DNA of 64,000 nt from Endomychus coccineus. Lineage: Eukaryota; Arthropoda; Insecta; Coleoptera; Endomychidae. The position numbers and the translations under genes are program-made. A model generated the notes under the pieces. The model was not told the DNA's origin. It saw only the letters and a list, made by a program, of their open reading frames with translations, and did not search any database. Shown in pieces: positions 42,305 through 55,309 of this stretch (its first letter is position 1; each line of letters begins with the position of its first letter). Where the stretch lies: assembly GCA_958510875.1 (NCBI GenBank), contig OY294068.1, positions 76,300,633 through 76,364,632 of the forward strand, read 5' to 3'.

Positions 42305-44378
42305 GAAGTCCTATATACGTCTTTATAATGTTAAAAGTATATCTCAAGTAGAATGTTGAAATAATAATTATTTCTGGTAAGGTTGGACAACCTTTTCCTA
42401 TTACCTCATAAATCTTCATCATCTAGTTTGAAAGTGGATACTCAAGCGTATTCGAGTTGATTGTTAGTCTTATTCTCATATTTCATGAAATGACTTCAAT
42501 TACTAGAGATAGACTGCTGTGCAGTCGGGATACATATCCATATACTTAAAACATTAATGTGTTACAATTTCTATTATTCGCGTTTCTATCAATTTCGGCG
42601 ACGTGGCCATTTTCAATTGAAAATAATGCGATAATGATGCTTTGTGCTTGATACAATCAATTTTCAGAAATCCTGTTTTAGATAGTGATACGTCTTCTGA
42701 AGATGGTCGTGAGACCGTAAAGACGAAAATAGTAAACATATGTGTTAGTGTGACCTATTTCCCGAGAATTCATATATAATTTATACCTGGGTCAAGGATC
42801 ATTATTAATTTTATGCCTACGTTAGTTTCCAGAGTAGAATACACCACTATTATATTATGGTGCTCTAACTTTCATTCAAATGAACAGCGTAGAAAAAGTG
42901 CTGATACGCTTTCTAAAATATGTAACTTTCAAAGAAGATGGCTATTGTTCAAGCGTTGGTGTTTTATCTGTGAAATTTCTTAAACCTGAATGAATTGCTG
43001 AACTAAATGATACATTGTACAACTATTCTAATTCAAATACCCTTTCATGTTCCTCAGTTAAATTTCAGACGGAATTAATGTTCAGAAATATTCATCCCTC
43101 TACCAGATGTGTAACAAGTATAATTAGTGCCAACATATTTCGAATAGATGCAGATGGACAAATAAAAACTTCTTGGAGTTTGGTCTCAACGTTATCTTCA
43201 CTTCCGTTGCACCAGCTTGTTATGAAAAAAAGTGTCATAAACAGTCATACAGACCGCGCGGTTAAATTGTCCCACCCAGAGGACCGTTCCAAACATTTAA
43301 AAATTGTTTGCAATACACTGGAAATGAATGGATACCCAAAAACATTCTCGAATCCTATCATTAAAAAGAGAATAAACAAAATCTATAATGGATCGTCATA
43401 TAAAAATAACTTAAAAGGTAATACAGACAATTATAAAACTTTACCATACATTCCGGAGACCTCAGAGAAAATTAAGAAATGTTTGGAAAAGTATGATATA
43501 AGTGTTGCGCATAAGCCTACTAACTGTGTTGAGAAATATTTCTCAAATCTAAAACCTGTAATACCTGAAGATAAACAAACCCACACAGTTTACAAATTAA
43601 ATTGCTTAGATTGTGATGGGACTTATACTGGAATCTCTAAACAATACTTAAAAAAAGAATGTATGGCTATGAGTATAGCACAAGAAACAAAAACTTAGAA
43701 AATTCCACCGCCCTTGCTAAACATTGCTTTGATTATAACCATCAATTCGATTACAAAAATGTTAATATTTTAACTAAGGAAACCAATTATTATAAAAGAT
43801 CTATTCTGGAGATGATTCAAATAAAACGTGACTTCAAATCTGTAAATCATAGGACTGACGTTCAGACACTAAGTCATATTTATACTGACTTAATAAATAA
43901 TATTCTTGCAAAATCCTACATGCTATCCTTATAATGTTGAAAGTATATTTTAGATAGAATGTCAAAAGTATATTCCAAAGACCAGACTTTCTTTTATTAC
44001 TTAGTAAATCGTGGCATCTGGTTCGAAAGTAAATACTTGAACTCGTCTCGTTTGTTAGTCGTTCATAGACTTTGATGACATGTATACGTATTTTTTGAGA
44101 ATTCTACTAAACAGTGAATTATTGATATATCATACTTATAACATTTTTGTGTTACAATTTCGATTTCGGGTTTCTGTTCGTTTCGGCGACGTTGGCGTTT
44201 TAAATGAAATTGGTGCTATAAGGACGCTTTGTGTTAATACAATTAGTATTGAGTAAACAGGTTATTGAAATAATAAGTCTGCTGATGATGGTCGTGAGAC
44301 CGAAACGTATGTTAAGACGAGAATATAAAGCACAAGTGTTAATATGACCTATTTCCCGAGAATTTATATATAATTTCA
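42305..44378 (+). mobile_element. Penelope-like element with pseudo-LTRs
   Basis: Direct repeats of about 0.47 kb flank the element, at about 42305-42790 and 43910-44378. They share CTTATAATGTTGAAAGTATAT-like starts, TTTCGGCGACGTTGGC, GATGGTCGTGAGACCG and GTGACCTATTTCCCGAGAAT. Pseudo-LTRs are typical of Penelope elements. The internal part keeps only the C-terminal half of the protein, so the copy is internally deleted. Confidence 0.75.
43015..43934 (+). pseudogene. Penelope protein, linker and GIY-YIG nuclease part (frameshifted)
   Basis: The frame 43015-43698 contains the SHTDRAVKLSHPEDRSKHL linker and YKLNCLDCDGTYTG, the first half of the GIY-YIG endonuclease with its Cys pair. Near 43665 the frame changes, and 43659-43934 continues with HEYSTRNKN-like text, STALAKHC..NH and KRSILEMIQI. 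The nuclease cuts target DNA for insertion in active Penelopes. Because of the frame change and the missing polymerase this copy is dead. Confidence 0.8.
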
Positions 44379-45204
44379 AACAGAAGATGGAAATTCACCT
44401 AACCTGAAGCCATCCGACATATCATATACTTCCAAGAAATATAGGTTTGGATGAACTGCTGTAGGCGTTGACCTGAACGACCCAGCAGTAGGGTTGGGCG
44501 TCGACAGGTCGACTATAAAAAAACGTTAACAACAACAATGTCGTTTTTGTGTCCTTTTCATACTTTCGCCAGATTATTAATTTATTATCTGATCGTTATA
44601 CTTTTAGTTGCTAACCTTGAAGTTGTACTTACGTACTTACGGTTAGAACCCCTACTCGCTCGAAAATTTCAATAAATTGATAGTGTAAGTCATTACTCTA
44701 TGGTATTCTATCATTATGATTAAATGGAAGAACAACTAGCAAATAACTTGCAAACGTTACAATAGTCAACGCCGACGTGCCATTATCAAATAGATACAGA
44801 AGTATATAATTTCATTTGATAGTTACTTCTTGATATTAATATGGTATCGGGACAATTGAAAATAGCAGTGTGGAAAACTGTGAACATTATGTGGTAAATT
44901 CGAGAAACTCGAATTTAATCTAGTTAAAGCGAACGGCAAGCACGCATCAAAATGCAGGTTATATGGGAATATGAGCCGATTGACGACATTCTTGGCGCTG
45001 GCGACGTCACGTAGAACATTTGAAGAATCCAGAGAGACGACGATGACACCATAGTGAACAGTAGCAGCAGGAGGGGACACAATAGATCTATAAGGGTCGC
45101 AGTGTGCAATTTTTCCAACACGATATAATATCCTAATATCAAAATATTCTTGACAAATGATTACGATTAACAATTGATATATCGACTTCAATGTTGATGC
45201 TGCA

Positions 45205-45285
45205 ACGGCGGTGTTAGCCCAGTTAGTTAGACCTCCCTCTGTTTTCATTGTTTCCGATAACATAGGTTCAAACCTCAAAGCGGTA
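45205..45285 (+). repeat. Possible tRNA-derived SINE head
   Basis: GTTAGCCCAGTTAGTTAGAC (A-box-like) near 45212 and AGGTTCAAACCTC (B box) near 45264 are spaced like a tRNA gene internal promoter. Acceptor-stem pairing is not convincing, so it is a SINE head rather than a tRNA gene. Confidence 0.4.
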
Positions 45286-45560
45286 ATGTTATCGCAGGTT
45301 AGTTTGTTATATTTTGTTGGAAACACCAGATTATTTGAAAGTTTGGTTTTGTAGTTGATTGATTTAACTTGCTCTTGTACAATGTCAGGAAACTCCAAGC
45401 GGCAACTTTATCGCAGTTACATCTTTAAATTTTTATTTATATTTGGAAATACTTAGGTAGTAGGTTATTTGAAAGTTCATTCCTGTAATTGATTTCCTTT
45501 GACCATTTACACATGCAAGAAACTCCAAGCAACATTATCTCAGGTAAGTTTGTTCAATCT
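45270..45560. repeat. Short tandem repeat, about 120-bp unit, three copies
   Basis: The block AAACTCCAAGCGGCAACTTTATCGCAG and its variants recur near 45275, 45390 and 45515, each followed by a GTAGTTGATTT/GTAATTGATTT block. Copies are diverged. Confidence 0.6.
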
Positions 45561-46240
45561 TGTATATTTATAATTTTTAGCTTATTCGTCCAGTTACCGG
45601 ACGAATAGCTCTACCCTAAATAAATCCAGTAGTGGAATCAATATTGTAATCTTTGTTACATGTTCACACTATAATATGTTATTTATTGAGTCAGTTCACT
45701 TCCATCCTATAATCGATTTTTTTCTGTTGATATATGAATAAATAAATGTGACAATTGTCGGGTATCATCAATGATAGAGACTCTCTAGTCTAGATCGATT
45801 TGTAACATTGCGAACTACAAGCTCTGCACAGCTGTTTCGCTCTTGCAGGGAGTTCATCTGCAAAATGAGAAAGTTTGCAATGTTACTGAACGATCTTCTA
45901 TAAAAGGTTTACAGAATAAACCCACTAACAGAATGCTAGAGAGAACCAAAATATGTAATGCCATCTAAGAGTAGATGTCCCACTTAGAAATCCAAACAAT
46001 GTACAATATTGACTGAGATTTCTCGAAATTTACAATCGTTACGGAGAATGTTAGAGAAGTGCCAGACCGAACCGAAACCGAACCAATGCAACAATTGAAG
46101 AATAAATGAATGACATACTATTCAAATAGATTACTTCCATATTTGAGAATAAATTCAATGTCATGTTTTTGTAAAACTAGTTGATTATTAATATTTTCAC
46201 CGTTTTCAATCATACTTTACATAATCGGTGAAAAATTTCA
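45561..46240. other. No gene recognised
   Basis: AT-rich non-coding sequence between two repeat arrays. Confidence 0.5.
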
Positions 46241-46259
46241 TACTTACTTGTTTCGGTTA

Positions 46260-49200
46260 TCATAGCAAGTATCATTCGAATTACTTCTATTTCCATGAAC
46301 TATCAATTTTTTTTCAGAATGGAATGTGGTGGACGATTGCTGAAGCTTATCACTCTCCAAATGCATGTCATTAGGTATCCTGGAAAAACTGTTTATGTTA
46401 TGAATTTTTTTGTTTGTATCGCTACAACTTTTTTCCACTATGATTCTTGCTCATGAGAATTTGTTAGCTAATGCACCCTTATATGAGGAAAACATTGGTA
46501 TGGGAGAAGTTGATTGCCTGCCCGTAGCATACCGTCCACACTCCATTTGAATAGTTGAATGTATAACATTTCTGTTATGAAATTTTTTGTTTGTGTCGCT
46601 GCAACTTATTTCCACTCTGATTCTTGCTCATAAGAATTTGTCAGCTAATGCACCCTCATATGGAGAAGACATTGTTGTGAGAGAAGTTGATTGCCTGTCC
46701 GTAGCATATCATCCACACTCCATTTGAATAGTTGAATGTATGAAATTTCTGTTATGAAATTTATAATTTGTATCGCTGCAACTTTTTTCCACTATGATTC
46801 TTGCTCATGAGAATTTGTCAGCTAATGCACCCTTATATGAGGAAAACATTGGTATGGTAGAAGTTGATTGCCTGGCCGTAGCATACCGTCTACACTCCAT
46901 TTGAATAGTTGAATGTAGGAAATTTTTGTTATGAAATTTTATAGTTTGAATCGCTGCAACTTTTTTCCACTATGATTCTTGCTCATGAGGATTTGTCAGC
47001 TAATGCACCCTTATATGAGGAAGACATTGGTATGGGAGAAGTTGATTGCCTGGCGGAACATACCGCCTACATTCCATTTAAAAATTTGAATGTAGAAAAT
47101 TTCTGTTATGAAATTCTTTGTTTGTATCGCTGCAACTTTTTTCCACTCTGATTCTTGTTCATAAGAATTTGTCAGCTAATGCACCCTCATATGGAGAAGA
47201 CATTGTTGTGAGAGAAGTTGATTGTCTGGCCGTAGCATATCATCCACACTCCATTTGAATAGTTGAATGTATGAAATTTGTGTTATGAAATTTTTAGTTT
47301 GTATCCCTGAAATTTTTTCTACACTATGATTCTTGCTCATAAGAATTTGTCAGCTAATGCACCCTTATATGAGGATGACATTGGTATGAGAGGAGTTGAT
47401 TTCCTGGCCTTAGCATACCGTCCACACTCCATTTGAATAGTTGAATGTATGAAATTTCTGTTATGAAATTTTTTGTTTGTATCGCTGCAACTTCTTTTCA
47501 CCATGATTCTTGCTCATAGGAATTTGTCAGCTAATGCATCTTTTTATAGGGGAGACATTGGGATAGGAGAGGTTGATTGCCTGGGCGTAGCATACCGTCC
47601 ACACTCCATTAGAATAGTTGAATATATGAAATTTCTGTTATGAATTTTTTTGTTTGTATCGCTGCAACTTTTTTCCACTATGATTCTTGCTATTGAGAAT
47701 TTGTTAGCTAATGCACCCTTATATGAGAAAGAGATTGGTATGGAAGAAGTTGATTGCCTGGCCGTTGCATACTGTCCACACTCCATTTGAATAGTTGAAT
47801 GTATGAAATTTCTGTTATGAAATTTTTTGTTTGTATCGCTGCAACTTTTTTCCACTCTGATTCTTGCTCATAAGAATTTGTTAGCTAATACACCCTTATA
47901 TGAGGAAGACATTGGTATGAGAGAGGTTGTTTGCGTGGCCGTAGCATACCGTCCACACTCCATTTCAATAGTTGAATGTATGAAATTTCTGTTATGAAAT
48001 TTTTTGTTTGTATCGCTGCAACTTTTTTCCATTATGATGCTTGCTCATAAGAATTAGTCAGCTAATGCACCCTCATATGGGGAAGACATTGGTGTGAGAG
48101 AAGTTGATTGCCTGGCCGTAGCATATCATCCATACTCCATTTGAATAGTTGAATGTATGAAATTTCTGTTATGAAATTACAGTTTGTATCGCTGCAACTT
48201 TTTTCCACTATGATTCTTGCTCATAAGAAATTGTTGGCTAATGCACCCTTATATGAGGAAGACAATGGTAGGGGAGAAGTTGATTGCCTGGACGTAGCAT
48301 ACCGTCTACACTCCATTTGAATAGTTGAATGTATGAAATTTCTGTGATGAAATTTTTAGTTTGTATCGCTGCAACTTTTTTCCACTATAACTCTTGCTCA
48401 TAAGAATTTGTCAGCTAATGCACCCCCATATGGGAAAGACATTGGTTCTAGAGAAGTTGATTGACTGGGCGTAGCATACCTTCCACATTCCATTAGAATA
48501 GTTGAATATATGAAATTGCTGTTATGAAATTTTTTGTTTGTATCGCTGCAACTTGTTTCCACTATGATTCTTGCTCATAAGAATTTGTTAGCTAATGCAC
48601 CCTTATATGAGGAAGACATTGGTATGAAAGAAGTTGATTGCCTGGCCGTAGCATACCATCCACACTCCATTTGAATAGTTGAATTTATGAAATTTCTGTT
48701 ATGAAATTTTTTGTTTGTATCGCTGCAACTTTTTTCCACTCTGATTCTTGCTCATAAGAATTTGTCAGCTAAGGCCCCCTCATATGGGGAAGACATTGGT
48801 GTGTGAGAAGTTGATTGCCTGGCCGTAGCATATCATCCACACTCCATTTGAATAGTTGAATGTATGAAATTTCTGTTATGAAATTTATAGTTTGTATCGC
48901 TGCAACTTTTTTCCACTATGATTCTTGCTCATAAAAATTTGTCAGCTGATGCACCTTTATATGAGGAAGACATTGGTATGGAAAAAGTTGATTGCCTGGC
49001 CGTATCATACCGTCCACACCCCATTTGAATAGTTGAATGTATGAAATTTCTGTTATGAAATTTTATGTTTGTATAGCTGCAACTTTTTTCCACTCTGATT
49101 CTTGCTCATAAGAATTTGTCAGCTGATGCATCTTTTTATAGAGAAGACATTGATGTAGGAGAAGTTGACCTCCTGGCCGTTGCAAACCATCCACACTCCA

Positions 49201-49765
49201 ATATAATAGTTGAATGTAAGAAATTGCTGTTATGAAACTTTTTGTTCGTATCGCTGTAACTTTTTTCCACTATGATCCTTGATCATAAGAATTTGTCAAC
49301 TAATGCATCTCTTCATAGACAAGACATTAGTTCAGGAGAATTTGATTGCCTGGCCATAGCGAACCATCCACACTCCATTTGAATAGTTGAATGTAAGAAA
49401 TTGCTGTTAAGAAACTTTTCGTTTGTATCGTTACAACTTTTTTCCAATATAAGTCTTGCTCATAAGGATTTGTCCGCTAATGCACCCTTATATGAGGAAG
49501 ACACTGGTGTGAGAGAGGTTGATCGCCTGGCCGTAGCATACCGTCCACAGTCCATTTGAATAGTTGAATGTATGAAATTTATTGTTTGTATCGCTGCAAC
49601 TTTTTCCCACTATAATTTTTGCTCATTATAATTCGTGGGTTGATGCACCTTTTTATAGGGAAGACATTGGTGTAGGAGGAGTTGATTGCCTGGCCGCAGC
49701 GAACCATCCATACTTCATTTGAATAGTTAAGTGTATGAAATTTCTGTTTAGAAATTTTGTACTCT
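46260..49765. repeat. Satellite array, about 178-bp unit, about 20 copies
   Basis: The unit has GTATCGCTGCAACTTTTTTCCACTATGATTCTTGCTCAT, AATTTGTCAGCTAATGCACCC and CCGTCCACACTCCATTTGAATAGTTGAATGTATG blocks. The TGATTCTTGC block occurs at 46441, 46618, 46795, 46973 and so on, a 177-178-bp step. Copies differ by a few to 15 percent, more toward the right end. Short open frames inside are repeat artefacts. Confidence 0.92.
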
Positions 49766-50129
49766 TTTGAACCTATACTTTGGATTATCCTGTATATGGT
49801 TCAAATTTCAAACGAATAACACAGTACGACAATAGGCAATGCATTATATTCCAATAATATTATTAAATGTTCGATTAGAAAGGAATAATTAAATGAACCA
49901 GTACATATTATTAAAATTGTTATAAAATGAATATCGAACGTACGTATATATATGCCATCTGAATATGAACGTAGTGAGCGAGATGAGAGAGGTTTGTGGC
50001 GCGGTGGTTGGACTCTTAGAGTATGAGTAACCCCATTCCTAAAAACAATAACGCAATTGAAAGTTCAGATTTTAGCGCTATAAATACGTTACCAAGTACG
50101 GAGAAAATGTTAGAGAAAATAATACATGA

Positions 50130-50880
50130 ACAAATACTGCAGTACTTTCTTGATCTCAAAACGGCATTTGAGACCATTGATAGATCTTACTGGGTAAATT
50201 AAGACATCATGGTATTAAATAATACCTAACTAACAGATCACAAACAACAAAAGGAAAAAATTCGCTTTCAAATGAAGTTTAGAATGATCTAGGCGTACCT
50301 CAATGCAACGTTCTAGGACCGCTACATCTCATAATATATCTAAATGATATGACAATCAACAAACAAACAAATGTTGACAAAGTTTGAACATACCGACAGG
50401 TGAATAAACTGGCACCTAATACGAAGAAAACTAAGTCAATGATTATAAGTAATAAGCACAAGCTAAAATCAGTTAATTATCAATCCGTTCGTCTTGAAAT
50501 GGACAATGATAAAATTGAATCTGTATCTGAATGCAAATACTTTATGCTAGATGAATCGTTGAGTCTCAACAATCATTGTGATTATATATGCAAGAAGATA
50601 TCAAAAAGTATTCTCTTCTCGAGGATATCATCCGAAGTTTCCATGTATTCAAAAATTACAATCTATTAAACCATCATACAGTCTCATTTCGACTATTGTT
50701 CAACCCTCTTATATCTACTAGATAAAACAACATGCAAAAGTAGCATAAACTTCAAAATCGGGGTATGAGAATTATTTTGAAGTGTAACAGGTATACTCCA
50801 ATTCACTCTATGCTGAATACCTCAGATGGTATGCTGTTCTATTTAACTATAGTATTCATTTTCGAAATCTAAAAACTAAA
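50130..50880 (+). pseudogene. Non-LTR reverse transcriptase relic
   Basis: Plus-strand frames show FLDLKTAFETIDR (domain 3) at about 50150, a GVPQ-like area near 50295, LNDMTIN, and then NKLAPNTKKTKSMIISNKHK and ESVSECKYF.LDESLSLNNHCDYICKKISK (50400-50640), which is the thumb region after the polymerase core. Stops and frame changes interrupt it several times. It derives from a jockey/CR1-like LINE. Confidence 0.75.
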
Positions 50881-51860
50881 AACTAAGTATCAAAATACTT
50901 TGAATAGTAGACTCCCGCGGATAGCTAATCTTGCAAATTTTTTTGCTTCCAGACGGATTCCTCGTCACAATAGCACGACTTGATGCCAACGTTTTGCCAA
51001 CCATCAGAGGTGGCATCTTCAGGACAGACTTGAAGCTTAAGCTGAAACTGATTCTTCTGATTTGAGTAGCGGTACTTATTGTAGGAAAAAACATTCGATC
51101 TACAGATTTCACTGCCTTTATTCCGGTAGTTAACTCCTTTATGGCACCCGACCTTGCAGTTGTTAGATCATGTGCAAAGTGGAATTTTCGAGAATGGTTT
51201 TCCAAATGTTGGGAAGGTAATATACTGAGTCACGGTTTCTTTCGATGATAGAAGTTTGGGGCTCGGAAGGACTTGATGATTAGTGTCAAACTTGTGTTCC
51301 GGAAGTGCAGATCTACTGGTGTCACGAAACCTTGTACAGCACTTTTGTTCTTTCAGACGAGTACCTACTTTATGACCTGTTTCAACAATGTAGACTTTAC
51401 CGCAAGAACAGGGAATGCTATAGACTCCTTCTAAATAAAGAGGAGGAAGGGAATCTTCGATAGGTTTGTAAAACTGAGATAGGTTTGGAAGTGTGAAAAA
51501 CCGAGCAGAAATATTATTTTTCAGGGATTCTTGAACATCGATGTGCCATATTTTCAATATATGGAAGACAGGCAATGTATAAAGCACGCGTAGAGTCTTG
51601 TGGCTCAGGTTGATTCGAAATTTCAGGGGAAGTGTATTTCTTTATGACTTTTTGAATGTTGTAATGAGAGAAATTATTTGATAATAAGACAGATGGAAGA
51701 TGTTTCAATTTTGATTTTAAGGATTGAGGTTGGGATGAGTTGACAGCTCTGTGAACCAAGGAGTTATTGACATATTGTTTTTCGGCAGGGTGTTGCTGAG
51801 TATCTATCGGTGTGAGGAGGTTTTCGATACACAGAATATCTCAAAGTATCGTCAGTCTGT
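50876..51860 (-). pseudogene. Penelope-like element 3' part with GIY-YIG domain
   Basis: On the minus strand the linker HRAVNSSQPQSLKSKLKHL (51759-51514) is followed by GVYSIPCSCGKVYIVETGHK..TRLKEQK (about 51450-51350), a GIY-YIG endonuclease with its CxC pair. SRSALPEHKFDTNH and the 3' tail follow. The second Gly of the YIGETG motif is changed to V-E. The family is the same as the fragment at 15918-16640. Several frame changes show it is dead. Confidence 0.85.
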
Positions 51861-52148
51861 CGACTAACTAATACATTCAGGAACGGGAGTGAACAAAAGT
51901 GTTGTCGAGATATCTAAACCAACATTTCGGCTTGAAAACAGATGAGTCGATAGCATCCTGCTCAAAAGTTGCCATAAAGATATTAGCTATGACTTATAGA
52001 AAAATAATTCCTTTAAGTAAAAAAGAAAAATGTTTTGATATGATTATTTACTTCACAATTCATAATTATTATAAATTCATAACAACTGTATACACAAGCT
52101 ATTGTTTGTTGGTTTCTTGAGTTTTAATACATGTTTTCGTTTCTTCAG

Positions 52149-52478
52149 ATATGACGTCAAATCCATAGATGTAAAGAGCGATAGAGTGCATTTGAATTTG
52201 ACGTACTACCCGAGGGCGGCTACGTTGAAAAGAAAATTAGGTAACCTGCGCTTGCGATATATTCCCACAAAATTGAACAATGAGGCGGGGTTAAGATAAT
52301 GCAGACGATTGTCCAAAGATATGGGATTAATCTGATTGGTGACGAAGATGAAGCGGAGGCCTCAACATCGTCTTCATCATCATCATCACCAACAAAAAAG
52401 CTATTCAACGGAAAAAGAATGATTTTACATTCTCTCACAATTGAAAATGAGGAAGAAGAGGAGGGAGGAGAACTGTAA
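52149..52478 (+). CDS. Small gene of unknown function; two frames overlapping at TAATG
   Basis: After an acceptor-like TTTCGTTTCTTCAG (ending about 52148) a frame gives a basic, strand-rich peptide (VHLNLTYYPRAATLKRKLGNLRLRYIPTKL) that ends TAA at 52297-52299. The A of that stop starts an ATG (TAATG), and a second frame of 59 codons begins MQTIVQRYGINLIGDEDEAEA, with a Ser run and a very acidic end (NEEEEEGG), to 52478. AATAAA follows near 52533. The local base composition is richer in GC than the flanks. It could be the last exon of a host gene or a two-cistron element gene. No family was recognised. Confidence 0.4.
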
Positions 52479-53034
52479 ATATTTTTTATAATTTTTTTTC
52501 CTCTGTTTTCTCATTAAAATTTAATAGTATCATTATTAGAATAAATAAAACACATAAATTACATAATATAATTTTATTATTCCTTTCTACAAATATATAA
52601 CATTAAAAGTTGAATTTTACAAACCACTCATACAAATAAAATACATTTATTTTTGCACACTTGATATTTTTCAAATAATTACTAGATGAATGGTGACAAT
52701 TACAATCAACTCTAGGATTATCAAAATTATTTTTTGTCAATTCTTCTAAGCTGGGACATTTTGAATCGGTCAAGTCTATAATGTTTGATAGAAATCTATT
52801 GAATACAGTCTTACTCTCCGAACACTATTGCATCTTTGTGACTTCACTTTGGACTTTCAAATACCATTTCAGCATCTTTTTGGTTGGTTCTCGACCGAAC
52901 TACTTATGATCAAGTCGAATAAATTGGTACCTTCAATTTCAAAATGTCATATTCAAAAATATGATAAGCTTCTTGCCTCGTAATGCCCTCAGCACCAACA
53001 TTCCAGATCAACCTCTTGTAAACACTGTGATTTA

Positions 53035-53740
53035 TCTATCTTCACATACCCTTTCTGAAGCCAAAAAATCCGTCCTAATTTCGTTCCCTCCCACAAAAAT
53101 ATTCCTACGACATCCATTATTTCTGCAATAGAAGTATAAAGTTTCGCATCTCGCAGCAGAAATTCGTTTCGAAACTGCTGAAATTCCTTAGTCGTTCCAA
53201 CATTCCTGAATAGAATAGCCATAAACCTTTGATATAGCGCTTAGAAGGCTTCGTGACGCCAGTAGATCTGCACTTGTGGAACACAAGTTTGACACTCATC
53301 AAATTCTTTTTTCTGAAAATACTAAAGTCTTAGGCAGATACCGAAACTTCTATCAGCGAAAAATTCTTGAAGCGATAGAAGTCCTAAAACATCCAAACAA
53401 TCTGAACCGTGACACATGATTTTACCTTCCCCACATTTGGAAACCCAGCCTCGAAACTTCCACTTCACACCTGATCACACAACGGCAGGGTTGGGTGCCA
53501 GAATGGAGTTAACCACCAGAATAAAGGCAGTGAACTGTGTAGCGTGGAGGTTTTTTCTTACAATAAATACCTCTACACCAGAAGAATCAGATTCATTTCA
53601 AGCCTGAAGTCTGCTCTAAAGATGACACCTGTAATGGTTGGCGAAACGTCGGCATCAAGGTCCTGCTATTGTAACCCGGAATCCATTCGGAAGCCAAGAA
53701 TTTTCAAAATACTTCGATTCTTTCATCACCTATAATAATC
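53035..53740 (+). pseudogene. Penelope-like element fragments
   Basis: The plus strand shows TLSEAKKSVL and a HLAAEIRFETAEI block (N-terminal region of Penelope proteins) at 53035-53200. SRSALVEHKFDTHQ-like nuclease text follows at about 53255-53300, and then the same 3' tail as the element at 50876, including GATGACACCTGTAATGGTTGGCGAAACGTCGG. N- and C-terminal parts are joined by a deletion. It lies inverted relative to the 50876-51860 copy. Confidence 0.7.
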
Positions 53741-54339
53741 AGATTCATGAATACAATACCAGGTCAACTAATCAATTTCACTTATCTAGAACAAGAATCA
53801 TTGTTTTTTAAAAAATTGGAAGTTTCCAATCAACTGTCCGCGCCCATAAACAACTCAGACACGTTACGTTCTTCAAGAATCTGATGCTGATAATCCATAT
53901 AATGTCCCTCAACTCTTGAACCAGCATATTTTGAATCTATCCCGAGGAATGATTTACATCAGATTAATTACATTTTCAACCTGGCATTATATTTGTATAG
54001 TAGCACTGTTTATATTGAGATTTCCTATTTCAAATTATGAAGATTATTACTAACACTCCAATAATTTGCGTATTAAGATTTAAAGAAATATGAACAAATA
54101 TTCACCAAATCGGTTATCGTTTTGGGATGTCATGGGGTCAATATCAGTATATGACGTGGGAATGTTTTCAATCTCTTGTTCAGCTACGTCTGTATATACT
54201 TACTAATAATATTAGGATAATAATGAAATCAAAAGCACGTGCCTATATTTCAGATAATATTTCCTTGAATTAACCATATTGTGTATATAACATGTTCAAA
54301 ATGAGTGAAAACATACTTATGTGATGAATAATTTCATGA

Positions 54340-55302
54340 ATATAATAAGGAACTGTCTTGGAGCCGCAAAATTGATTTAGATGCATCGGGATTTTGATGA
54401 GCGATGTAGTATGTGTGAATATATTGTGCGTGAGATGTTTGTAAGCCGGGGTATTTCCCTTGTATATTACCTAGGCAACACTTATGAGATCCACTGAACT
54501 TGACCGATTTTTTAAAATCTATTATTTTATCCAATTTCGCAACTGGGATATTGTAACCGACCAACAAACTGCATAGATCCTTTTAAAATTTTGTTGGTCC
54601 GAAACTTTCGTTTGATTTGTAGTGGTGAGAGCTGCTGAACCGAATCTTGAGGTTTTTGTGCACGAGATTTATGCGTTGCAGTGCCCAAGTGTTGATCAGC
54701 TTGAAACTTTTTTTCACATACAATCTGGAAACTGGAAATAAAAAAAGTTAACCAATAAACATGCATTATTTCGCCAGTTCAAGACTTATTTGATTGGTTT
54801 TCACCTCTACTAAGATTTTATATACGGAATGTAAAGCAAAGGGCTGTTTTCTCAGTCAATTTTGATCTTGGGAACAGCGTTAATCAAACACACTGCATAT
54901 TGGAATTTTATAAAGTTTGTTTCCCGAAGTTTGTCCTATAAACTATTTTTTGAATTCTGATAGTAGAATTTTCCTTGTCAAATGTCACATTTTCATCATA
55001 AAATTAAAAATAATGACGAACAAAACAATGTTTACACCTTTGCTAAAAATAATTTTGACACCAGTGCCTTAAAATAAATAAATTTTAGGAACTGTGACAG
55101 TACTGATTCTAAAACTTATATTTTAACGTAAAGTTACATTTGGCTAATATTTTCAAGAAAATGTTTGTAAATTAAAGCAATAATTACTTAGAAAATAATA
55201 ATTACCGGTTTGTTGCAAACTGTGCAGAATATATGGTTGTCATCAATATTATTAATCCACTTCTTCGGAAGAATTAATTTACTAGCACTTTGTTTTGGCA
55301 TT
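54340..55302 (-). pseudogene. C2H2/BED-type CGGBP1-like gene or pseudogene
   Basis: A first exon (55302-55206) reads MPKQSASKLILPKKWINNI then HIFCTVCNKP and ends at a GTAAT donor. A second exon, after an acceptor at 54732-54733, carries CEKKFQADQHLGTATHKSRAQK and later LCSLLVGYNIPVAKLDKI (to about 54540). Together these are the split C2H2 finger and the NIP..KL region of hAT-derived CGGBP1-like proteins, which bind DNA in the nucleus. The phase at the junction does not match by one or two bases, and frames break after 54530, so it is probably a pseudogene. Confidence 0.5.
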
Positions 55303-55309
55303 ATCAAAC

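Noticed and set aside
44823..45398. 191-codon minus-strand frame
   Set aside because: It crosses a SINE-like head and diverged tandem repeats and has no family match, so it is likely a chance frame.
47544..47855. 103-codon frame in the satellite
   Set aside because: It is the repeat unit read through; the same words recur every 178 bp.
49980..50040. tRNA-like A-box text (GTGGCGCGGTGGTTGGACT)
   Set aside because: No B box follows at the right distance, so neither a tRNA gene nor a SINE head is supported.
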